The notes under the pieces were generated by a model that saw only the letters and a list, made by a program, of their open reading frames with translations, had not been told where the DNA came from and did not search any database. From Fasciola hepatica (taxonomy: Eukaryota; Platyhelminthes; Trematoda; Plagiorchiida; Fasciolidae), in assembly GCA_948099385.1 (NCBI GenBank), contig CANUEZ040000165.1, positions 1,686,501 to 1,750,500 of the forward strand: 64,000 nt of DNA. Direction: 5' to 3'. Position numbers and translations under genes: made by a program. Below, piece after piece: positions 55,121 through 64,000 of this stretch (positions are counted from its first letter, which is position 1; every line of letters starts with the position of its first letter).

Positions 55121-55846
55121 ATATAGCTCATTCCCTTTGCAATTCATGGGATCTATAGTTAATCCCTGGTAACCCAGAGTTATAAAGGCACTCATTAATC
55201 ACGAATCGGTAAGCGAAGAGACTAGCGCTTCGCTATTGTGCTTTGCTATTTGATCCGGTTTCGAAGGCGCAAAGTGCAAATGCACCACAGTCAAATTGTT
55301 TTGACCTTTGTGACCTAACAACAACTTCACACCAAAATTCCTAAAATCCAAATCTTGATACTCAGATCAGCTGAAATGGTAAAGTGCTGTCTACCACGAC
55401 AGTGACCGGTGAATCTGGAATTCAAGCCTTTGTCCATTTTGAGATGGTAAACACCTAATTCACTTGAGTACCTCAGCATGTGAAAAAATAACTCATCTTA
55501 ACGATAACATGCGGAAAGTAAAACAGGGTTCATCACTGGCTTTGTCTTAACTACTGACTGCCTTCAATGAACATTCCAGCTGCCCTAATTTGCAAGCCTA
55601 TGTTTGGTGAAATCCCGGTGTGATACTAGACAACACCCATCGGCTGTATGATAGATACTGATCACAGCCATCAGTAAGTAAGAAATCGTTCTGTCCTCCC
55701 AAGTGGCATACGCGCTGCGTTACTGACCGATGAGCAAGTCATGGTCAATTACACGCTCACCGTCCTGTGATCGGCAACGTTTGGTCATCCTCTTAAGGTA
55801 AGTCTTAGAGTTCGTGTATAATACGTTACAGATAATGGAGTTAACG

Positions 55847-57107
55847 GTTTCTAGTAGAGGCGAACAAAAGCAACTCTACCAAGGCTACTTTTATGTGGTG
55901 GACAAAAAAAGAACGGCGACATTACCTGCTGAAAATGCGAACAACGTGGTCGATGTGATGGAAGGCTGAAAACACAACCACATGGTTGTACATAGTATGG
56001 ACGACTCACATCCTCTTGACGCTGCACAGAACAGCACAAAAGACGATGCAGCCCATTAAACATGTGGCGTCATCGCCAGAAGAAGCGACTTCGTGTTTGA
56101 TACAGAATTTTGCTTGTGATTTTCCGCTTGACGCTGCAGGCGCTTTGTCGAAGGAAGAAACGTTGTCTCGAATGGTCAGAAGGAAAGGCATGATTCTGGG
56201 TACTGATTCATTATCAGAATCTCTAATGAAAAATATTCTTGGAGGATATTTCGTTTTTCACGATTGTTCTGATTTGGCTATTTTAGTTACGAGCCACAAT
56301 TTGCAGTTGCTAAAAGGTAAGGATCACTGGTCGTCCGACGGAACATTGGACACGGCACAAATGAACTACCATCTGCACACAGTCCATGCTGTATTGAGTG
56401 GGAACCACACGGTCCCACTGGCTTATTGCATTAGCGGTAGTATAACGCGAGCTACATACGATGTGGTTTTTGAGACGGTCAGAAAAGAAGAACCAGGACT
56501 CAGCCCTGCTTCCGCAACAACTGATCATGAGAAAGCGCCAATGAACCGTATTGAAACCTTCCTAGCACTAAGACGTGGATGTTTCTTTCATTTCTGACAG
56601 TGCCTTTTGCGGAAAATACAGTCGGGACTGCAAAGTTGGTACAATAGCGAAACCAATGTTATCATAATGAAATCTTTTCAGGCCTTGGCATTTGCTCCAG
56701 TTGGCGAAGTATCTGTCTGTTTCAGTGATTTATTATCAAACCTCGAGCGTGAAACCTAGGACATCATTTCAGGTTCCATCTACTTTGAAAGCATTCGAAC
56801 TGGAAAAATTGGCAGTGGTAATAGACGAAGACCAAAATACGAGCCGTGGTTGTGTAATAAGTGTGAACTCTTGTTATATGGCGTCCCACGAACAACAAAC
56901 TCGATTGAGGGTTGGCATAGGGGCTTTGAACAAAGAATGCCAGTGAAACATCCCGCACTGTGTCGCCTTGTGGAAAAACTCAGGGGAAAACAAGCAGAAT
57001 GGGAACTAAAAACGGAGCAACTATCATCCGCCATACCTACGAGACCGTCGAAAAACGAACATTTGCTTATCAATGAGCGCTTGCACAGTTTAGCTGATCC
57101 ATTTTGA
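55847..57107 (+). pseudogene. MULE transposase with FLYWCH zinc-finger remnant
   Basis: N-terminal 55847-56059: LYQGYFYVVDKKRT..NANNVVDV..KHNH, the shape of a FLYWCH finger (Gly-Tyr-x-Tyr, Arg-Thr, final His-Asn-His) with its cysteines lost and a TGA inside. After a frameshift the catalytic part runs from about 56060 to 57107: DHWSSDGTLDTAQMNY (first Asp), ASATTDHEKAPMNRIETF (second Asp), GCFFHF-stop-QCLLRKIQ, then shifted pieces to CELLLYGVPRTTNSIEGWHRGFEQRM, the conserved C-terminal MULE block. Such transposases cut and paste their own TIR-bounded DNA. At least two stops and two frameshifts show that this copy is dead. Confidence 0.85.
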
Positions 57108-57329
57108 CAAGCACAGGCATATAAATTTCTTCGTGCGGTTGCTCATAACCTATAAAAACTATTGTTCATGTATTTCTTTTCAATGTTCTCCAAGCGTACA
57201 TGTGATATGTCTCGTTGGGTTAATTATGATTTCAACGGACAAGTTTTAGTTGCCCAGTGGCAGCTAGGTTAGTATTATTTCGACTGATCAGGGTTATGAT
57301 TGTATCGGCGAGTCAATGTGCCATACGTT

Positions 57330-57478
57330 GTTTCAAGTTTTTTTATTTCATGCTTACGCCTGAGTGCAGTGGGAGGAGTATATACCCTATAGCCACAAAG
57401 ACCCATTGGACTATTAGGGACAATCGGCAACCAGATTCTGGGACTTGGAGTGGAGAACCACATAAGGTCACAATAGAC
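57330..57478 (-). mobile_element. SINE S1 body inserted in the MULE, minus strand
   Basis: The complement reads tatgtggttctccactccaag, tcccagaatctggttgcc, tagtccaatgggtctttgtggctatagggtatatac, ctgcactcaggcgtaagcatgaaataaaaa, the S1 body and tail. It is headless and younger than the MULE that carries it. Confidence 0.85.
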
Positions 57479-59080
57479 GTTGTAATATCGAAGCTCGGTT
57501 TTGTCGTTTGATAACAGCCAATCCGCGGTAAAGTACGAGAGACGGTGACGATAATAGTAGTGAGACATGGCTAAGATCGATAACGGGATAGAACAGTACA
57601 TACAGACCAAACCTCATGGTCAAGGAAACAAGCAACTTGCGCTTCCAGACGTTCGAAGTTGATCGGACAGGAAGAAATCCTTTCACCTTTTCTTGACATT
57701 GAAGTAGGTAGATATTCTGAAAGGGTCATTCACAGGAATGTGTACTAGAAAGCTACTGAGATTGATCAGGCCTTTACCTTGTGGCTAAAATTCCATGTAT
57801 TCGTATCGGGTATTTTGAATGACATACTGATCTTGCCTTAAGTCTTCATGTCTGCAGAACATGTTGTGTGTTTGATCTATCAATTATTATTGATGCAGTT
57901 ATAGAGGATGTTTGCTTAAAACAGCTACGAAACTACAAGTTTTATAATCCACAAGACGTGCTTGTTAAACGGGTTGCTTACAGAAAAACACTTGTTCGGA
58001 GATCACAAAAATTAATCAAATGTAACAACGATGCTTATGTGCATACTGGTGGTCTAGTCCACTTGGACAGTTAGTATCAAGACGGAGAAGCAATCGTGTG
58101 GTTTGCATGCCCTCGTTTACCTGACTGCGTTTGGTCCCTTTGACACAGCGGCGTTCGATATTAATCCACAACTGTCGGTAACTGCGTTTTGAACAATCAA
58201 CTACTTACTTATTGAGTAACTACACTCCGCCCCACGAGTGTTGATGCTCTTGCTATTCAGATTACTCAACCTATATGTTGAAATGCAGAGTAAAGAAATT
58301 TAGGCAGTTTGTCGCGTGTACTGGCTGGGAGAGAAAACACTGGAGAATGTCTAATACTAGCCACTCACCGGGAAAAATTGAACACTCAACGCGTTCAAAC
58401 CTCATTAGACTGCGAAACCACCGTCTGCTCGCTGATTTGTTTTTTTGGTCCAGAAATAATCAGCGCTGTTTTGGAGCGAACACTTCCATATTGTTCCCAA
58501 TAAATGCTAAGATATTTGCCTCAGTTATATATTTCTCATTCTGTAAAACTGTAGAGCGTAAAAGGAGCACAGCGTTAATAACAAAACACAATCACATTGC
58601 TTTTATATGTATAATTTTTTGGATATAATATCCGTACGCAAGCATCGAATAAGGAAAACGTTCCCATCAGTGACTACGCGTAATGTTTGCGTACGCATTT
58701 ACAAGTAATGATATGACTTACGCTTTTATTTCATGTCACCCGATGTGCCTAGCCGGGCTCAACTGTGGTCCTCTGTTCCATTTTTAGATTATATTTTCCG
58801 TCTTATATTTTAATAAATCTGTGCCTCGAGCGACGAAGAAAGCTTGCTGTATGAAGTGAGATAATTTTGATTCATAAGTGGTCGACCCTGAATCGACCGG
58901 TCAAATAGATCACTTGTTTTGACCAGTCACGTATGGGAACGGCCTTCGCCAGTCGGGTGCTACTTTTGAGAGACTGAGGTTAGTTTGGGCGATAATAGGG
59001 ACATTATACAGAAGGTGACATTTTGAGGGTGCTACAGCTCAAGATTGAAGACCAATGGAAAAAAGGTTTGGGGTTGGCTT
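57479..59080. other. Internal MULE sequence without recognisable coding
   Basis: 1.6 kb between the transposase/SINE and the right TIR. One 117-codon open piece (58275-58628) is AT-rich and shows no domain. It may be captured host DNA or decay. Confidence 0.35.
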
Positions 59081-59207
59081 TCTGCTATTTTCTGGGGGTG
59101 CAATATTTGACAGACTTGAGTGAATATCGTGTAATTCAGTCATCAAAATGTCTAATGGCCAAATGTCCATTCGACGAAATGTCCGACGACGAAAATTCCG
59201 GGAGCCA
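59081..59207 (-). repeat. Right terminal inverted repeat of the MULE
   Basis: The complement reads gaattttcgtcgtcggac, atttcgtcgaatggac, atttggccattagac, attttgatga, so the same iterated gacattt pattern is present as in the left end, followed by the shared ttcactcaagtct and cagaaaatag blocks. Confidence 0.8.
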
Positions 59208-59499
59208 TGTAACACGCATTACTAGTTTATGCTGAACCTCGACTGTCCTTAACTAACCTCTGCTATTGCAAAAAGAGAAAGATATTGACTAAATTCTTCA
59301 TGGACTTTTTGTTTAGTTCAGTCATTCAGCCTTGTTTTTGTGTAATGCAATAAACTATGATTCCAGGTAAAATTCAAGCTAGTAACTAACAGGGGCCACT
59401 AAAGCTCAGTTAAGAAATTAATGCTCTTCAATGAAATGATTTCCGGTGGTAACTTGAGCGCTGTTGCTGCACGGTGAACCATTTGTTGATTTTCTTGCT

Positions 59500-59546
59500 C
59501 ACAAAAATCCACACCGTGAGCCGGAATCAAACCGGCGACCTTCCTT
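59500..59546 (-). other. tRNA T-arm-like remnant next to (TA)n
   Basis: The complement holds gccggtttgattccggc, a perfect five-base-pair T stem with a seven-base loop fitting the B-box pattern, followed by tcacggtgt. The rest of a tRNA is missing because (TA)n begins just beyond. It is more likely a SINE or tRNA fragment than a gene. Confidence 0.5.
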
Positions 59547-59547
59547 G

Positions 59548-59548
<1 letters not shown>

Positions 59549-59615
<67 letters not shown>

Positions 59616-59634
59616 TATATATATATATATATAA
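59549..59634. repeat. (TA)n microsatellite
   Basis: About 85 bases of almost pure TA repeats, interrupted once by tg and once by a missing base. It may extrude as a cruciform and is a likely site of length variation. Confidence 0.98.
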
Positions 59635-62150
59635 TAAGTAGTGTGTAATCGTGTGGACGAAATTTCGCCGGAAGCACACTACCGGTTTCGCGGTTGTTGC
59701 CACTTATCAGGTATGCGAACCCTGTACTACTCTGCCCACTCATCTTCCTACTTGTACACTCCGATGTTATATCTTCACTAGGATCTAATTTGAACCGCCG
59801 GCAGTGTGAGTGGATACTCTCGATTGAAGAGCCCACAAGTGAATCACAACTGTGATTTCCTACAGTTATTCGTGTTTGGATTTGTTGGATATATTAGTGG
59901 CACGAGCGGCTGGAATGATTTAGGTAATAAAAATCCATTTGCGTTTTCTCATCCACTATTCTTGTTTTCTATGTATAGTATGGGAAAAGCACGTTGGGCG
60001 ATTCATCGCTTATGAGAAGTACTGATATGGATTGACAAGATAAAGTGATAATTACGGGAGAGGTTGAAATACTACTGAGGTCCATTCGTATCTAGCTGAG
60101 GATGGCTGTGTCCTCTATCATCCTAAGAGCGGTTATGATTAGGAGATGACAAACGAGTGTCTGTCATGGCAACCACGATATAACTCATTGGATTCGGTCT
60201 CCGTGTTCTGAATGACATTATCTGAAGAGATTATGATAACGGTATAGATATAACTTGTGTTAATCGCTTAGGCTTAGCTACAAATCCATAAATAGGTTCT
60301 GATGAACCGGCTAGTTATTTCCCTGACGATTGCAATGCATTTGAGGATCAAAATGGATAACAAACTATGGACTAATTGTCTCACACCTGATCAGCTGGTT
60401 GCGCTTCCCGGTCGTCTCACAGTTGAAGCAGTTTTGCCTCCGACTGACTGAACGGTGCTCCTGTCCGGTTCACAAGCATAAATACCAATATTTGCCACGT
60501 TTATACCTCAGCGACTACGCCGTCCAGTGGGAATGTTAATTACAATTCACTTCGGTTTTGTGAAGTGAAGTCAAGCCGAATTTACCAACATATCCAACAT
60601 TCGCCAAAGTTACTTGAACTAGTTCCTACGTGTAACTATCGGAAACTCTCTCAATCACCGAGCAACGAGAATCATGTCCAAGTTTGAACTAACTGCCGAT
60701 GATCGTGCGCACAACAATAACAGTTACAGTGAATTCTTCCAGGACTATCCACTGTGGTTATCATACCTATTTAATAGCTTTATTAAAATTATTGCCAGGA
60801 ATCTAACAATTGTTAACGATATGCCAATATTAGTTTTGTCACAGTATGCCGGGTACTGGACAAAATACAGTTACTAGGTTTAACCGGTTGTCCGATTGGT
60901 GATGTCGAATTTACCAAGTGAGCATTTAGCTCTTATCAAGAGCTGCATGAACCTCGTTGGGATAAGGGCCGTTAAGTGGAAATTCCATAAGATGGGTGTA
61001 ATATATTCAGCCTGACCATTGCATTTGATTATTCTTCTTGTCAGACTTCCACGATATACATACAACCAGTGATCATAAGGGGGCATGGAGATTCGACTAC
61101 GCATAATGACAAGTGAGGCATTAGTATTCATACAACTCAATCATCATATTGCTACCATTATTTTTAAACCTCTTTCCATTTTGCCGAACTGTTGATAACT
61201 TTTATTTCTTATTTAGGTTCCTGCTGAGAACTGGCAATCAGAACAGCCACAATCCAATAATCGTCAGTGGTTATTCCAACTGAACTAGATCCATTGAATT
61301 CCTCCACATTCAGGAGACCAAAGTGAATACGCAAGTTCAAACCGTAAACGAGTTAGGGATAAAAGCCGTGCTAACGGATGACATACCGCTGATCAAGTGC
61401 TACATAAGTTGCTGTTGGATGCGGGTTTTCCATGTAAGGCGCTACTAAATTGACCAACATAGCCCGTTTATTCACAGTGAACATGTTCATGTTGGCTCAT
61501 ATACCATTACCGGTCCACTCCATTTATGTGGGCAGCTTTATCCGATCACTCAGTAGTTGTGACAGTACCTTAGCATGTGTAATTTGCAAATTCTGTTATC
61601 GTTCACCTTTTTCTCAAGCGGGCAATGCCACGCAATTTTTCGCGAGTATTCAGAAAAAGGGAAAACCTAGCTACTGCTGCCGTTTCCAGTAGCAATAACA
61701 GAAATTCGAAGCTCCAGGGGTGTACCAAATCCCGAAGAACACACTGTGCATGTATGTATTTCCAGTTGACTTTACTGATATCAGCGCTGTGAGCATGCTG
61801 CTTTCCCACCAGCCGTAGCCTGGTTTTACGTTTACTTGCTTAAGAATAAATGTTGCTTGTACTACCATCAATTCTGAAAAGAACAATAATCACTTCATGT
61901 CTGCTACTCATATTGATTAAATGGCGAAACTCAGTAGGTTGTTCGTAACGTGGTGCGTTTGCCGGTTCTTGGGTTTCTTATAGAGGAGTCGTCAATCATG
62001 GAAACCGATCGCTGTGTAGTTACCGGATATCTACTATTGGAAGGCCAGCGGCGAAGGTATGTATTACTCTATTTCACACTCGCATGATTTCAGGCTGTGT
62101 GCCAAACAAAACAGTACAACGAGAGCGGCGGTGTTGAACTATGTAGTGTT
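59635..62150. other. No recognisable gene
   Basis: 2.5 kb of AT-rich sequence with open frames no longer than 86 codons. None has a family signature. It may be intergenic or intronic. Confidence 0.35.
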
Positions 62151-62159
62151 GATGTCAAG

Positions 62160-62345
62160 CAAATCGTTGTGAGCTAGCTCGGATAGCCTGATGTTTAGTG
62201 TTCGATTCGCAGTCGTTCACCCCTAGTTCGAGTCCTAGTGGATGTGCATTGCTGGTGATTTCTAACAGGAATGAAAGAGCTGGGCAGTTCTTCCACGGTT
62301 TTCAATGGTAGTTTGAGCGTTGTTACTGCAGAATAATTGTTTTCA
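62160..62345 (+). mobile_element. Possible second SINE family (S2)
   Basis: A tRNA-like start (agctcggatagcctgatg .. cccctagttcgagtcctag, with a B box resembling gttcgagtcc) is followed by aatggtagtttgagcgttgttactgca. The last motif recurs as ggtggtaacttgagcgctgttgctgca at 59450, near the T-arm remnant at 59500. Two hits are few, so this is tentative. Confidence 0.4.
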
Positions 62346-62861
62346 GTTAGTAATCAGATATTGTTCAATGAAAGGCTTTTAACATGGGTATGAGAATACC
62401 TTGCAAAAACTCTACACTCCCATATTGTTACATAATTCTTTGTTTCGAATACTCCATATGTCGTTGGTCTCCTTAAGAAAGCAGGTTTGAATATTCATGT
62501 GAGGTCAAACATTTTTGATTCTACAGCTTTTCAAATACATTTATTTAAGAAATTTTGGCACAAAATTGTCCTCAACTTCCATCTCAGATTGCCAACAATA
62601 ATATTAGAAGGTAACTTTGTTAAAGTGACTTAAATGTTGCTACAGGTTTCTCTTTTGTTTTGTAGCCACTGTCGGTTACTTAGCGACCACAGCCTAGGGT
62701 AGGGTAATCAAACCCTTCCGATACACTCATGCCGAATAGGGTCAAATCACGTGTGAGTCATCGCTCCCAGTTAAGGGACTTGATAATCCCGTGTCAGTCG
62801 CATGAACGGCTGGGCGCTCGATACACATTCGATCACGATCACTTCTCAAGTCACCGGCTGA

Positions 62862-63847
62862 ATGAGCACATCTACAACCGGAGAATCCTCGATGGGGGAA
62901 ATCAAGACAATCGACCTAAGCGAACAGGTGAACACGGATTCGCACCGTAATCTGAAAAAGAGGGGACTAAGATCGCAGAAGATTGTCAAGTATGTAAGGA
63001 AAGGCGGGAAACTAAAAATTCTTTCCTACCATTTTGGAATCAATACCAAAACCTGCAGAGACATCGTCAAACGAGATACATAATCTACCCTTAAAGATTA
63101 TTCTCTAAACGTAAGTTTTTTGTTAGATTTGTAATGCCTGTTGGTGGTGGAGAATCCCACAATCACTTTGAGTGGGATAAAGAAAGAAATGAAACTGATA
63201 CACTTGAAACCATCGAGCAGTTTATCTTCCATTGATCGTCTTCTTGATGGTTATGGTTACACCACGAGGGAGCTAAATATTCATCCGATCGTGCAAAACA
63301 GGACTGATGCCAATGAGAGACAACCTCACTACGCGATATGGTTACAAGAACATGGTAGCTCCATCTTACGTTTTTCCGTAGATGAGACCAATTACAATAT
63401 ATGGTACTCGCGGACACGAGTGCGACCAGTGGAGGGCAAAAAGTGAGCCAAGGACTTTAGCATCAAACAAAGGTGCAGACCCCAATGTTGTTGATTGCTG
63501 TTCTGTGGTGGGTATGCTAAATTATGAGTACCACTCCAGTATGGATGCTAACGTTTTTATCAGCTTTCTGGAAGCGTTCTTCGAAAATGTCAACTGAACA
63601 ACCAAACTACGACACCCTATTTCTATTCGACAATACAATAGTTCGCCTACGGGCGGGTGAAGCATCGCTGGAAATCGGTCATACTGTTCGATATCTGCAT
63701 CCCCATAGTCCATTCTTTATTCCGATGGAGGAGGTATTCATTGTATTCAAAGAAACCCAAATCACTTCTACAAAAAATGGAGCTCTGATTCGCAGCCTTT
63801 CGGAAGATCAAATTACCAAAGAACATGGGTTCGGGATATTGGTATAG
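62862..63847 (+). pseudogene. Tc1/mariner-superfamily transposase, decayed
   Basis: Three in-order pieces. First (62862-63081), an N-terminal helix-turn-helix (VKYVRKGGKLKILSYHFGINTKTCRDIVKR). Second, after a gap with stops (63141-63446), TITLSGIKKEMKLIHLKPSS and FSVDETNYNIWYSRT, with the first catalytic Asp in VDE. Third (63466-63847), NVVDCCSVVGMLNYEYHSSMDANVF, then after a frameshift near 63590 LFLFDNTIVRLRAGE (second Asp), YLHPHSPFFIPMEEVFIVFKE (catalytic Glu in the Pro-x-Glu-Glu motif) and a closing stop. The triad residues are still visible. The TGA at 63444, the frameshift and a loss near 63080 make it inactive. No TIRs were located. Confidence 0.8.
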
Positions 63848-64000
63848 TTAATGCAAACAAGCGATCTATCAGATTTCGCCCGTTTCATGTGCTGCATTTG
63901 ACAGATACAACTTGACATTTACTGGACTTTACCGGTTAAGTTACGCGGTAGTACGAAGTGGGTTTTAGTGTTATCTACGTCGCGGTAGTTTCACTGCGTT
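63848..64000. other. Downstream of the transposase, end of window
   Basis: 153 bases with no feature seen. The right inverted repeat of the transposon could lie here or beyond, but I found no partner upstream. Confidence 0.3.

Larger units (their letters stand above)
54981..59207 (+). mobile_element. Mutator-like DNA transposon (MULE) with TIRs
   Basis: 4227 bp bounded by perfect 8-bp direct repeats tgtaacac (54973-54980 and 59208-59215), the target size expected for MULEs. The ends are inverted repeats of about 130 bp (54981-55120 and the complement of 59081-59207), diverged but clearly alignable: agacatttcgatgg with agacattttgatga, tttactcaaatct with ttcactcaagtct, and cagaaaatag in both. 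Inside are a broken transposase (55847-57107) and a later SINE. The remaining internal sequence is non-coding. Confidence 0.85.

Noticed and set aside
1..64000. Prokaryotic or viral systems such as a CRISPR array, toxin-antitoxin or phage
   Set aside because: No regularly spaced direct repeats of CRISPR type, no operon structure and no relevant protein motifs. The gene content and repeats are those of an animal genome.

Overview
The window is nuclear DNA of an animal genome. It holds one recognisable host gene, a compact ribosomal protein L37 gene present twice, in a dense bed of transposable elements. Non-LTR retrotransposons of RTE and CR1 type, a tRNA-derived SINE with several copies, and the L37 sequence would fit a flatworm (trematode or cestode). 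That placement is an inference from repeat style and one ribosomal protein and is not proven. There is no bacterial operon structure, and most open frames here are remnants of mobile elements.

Layout. Bases 1-14234 and 18118-32351 are the same sequence at a constant offset of 18117 bp, with about a dozen substitutions and no indel that I could find. Each copy carries, left to right: a CR1-type element (minus), a CR1 3' end (plus), RPL37, a tRNA-derived SINE, a SINE fragment (minus), an old RTE-like element split by a younger 5'-truncated RTE, more SINEs, a diverged tandem repeat of about 219 bp, an inverted RTE 3' end, another RTE-like remnant, and an RTE element on the minus strand. In copy 1 that last RTE is cut at 14234. 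In copy 2 it is essentially full length (31457 to about 34800) with two in-frame stops. Between the copies (14235-18117) lie a Ty3/gypsy-like gag and LTR remnant and the 3' two thirds of a full-length CR1 element (15395-19936). This CR1 is inserted in antisense into the 3' UTR of another CR1 and flanked by a 5-bp direct repeat.

From 34800 to 36380 there is a broken, glutamine-rich pseudogene that I do not recognise. From 36385 a decayed RTE-like element leads into a second, independent tandem duplication with a 5223-bp unit (39890-45112, 45113-50335, then 370 bp of a third copy). The central junction is a chimera of two RTE 3' ends, the signature of unequal crossing-over between retroelement fragments. 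Further RTE-like remnants follow to about 54925.

From 54981 to 59207 lies a Mutator-like (MULE) DNA transposon with terminal inverted repeats of about 130 bp, a perfect 8-bp target duplication, a broken transposase with a FLYWCH zinc-finger remnant, and a SINE inserted in it. After a (TA)n microsatellite there are about 3 kb with little I can name, and the window ends with a decayed Tc1/mariner-superfamily transposase (62862-63847). No CRISPR array, rRNA gene or canonical functional tRNA gene was seen. The tRNA-like sequences are SINE heads or fragments.
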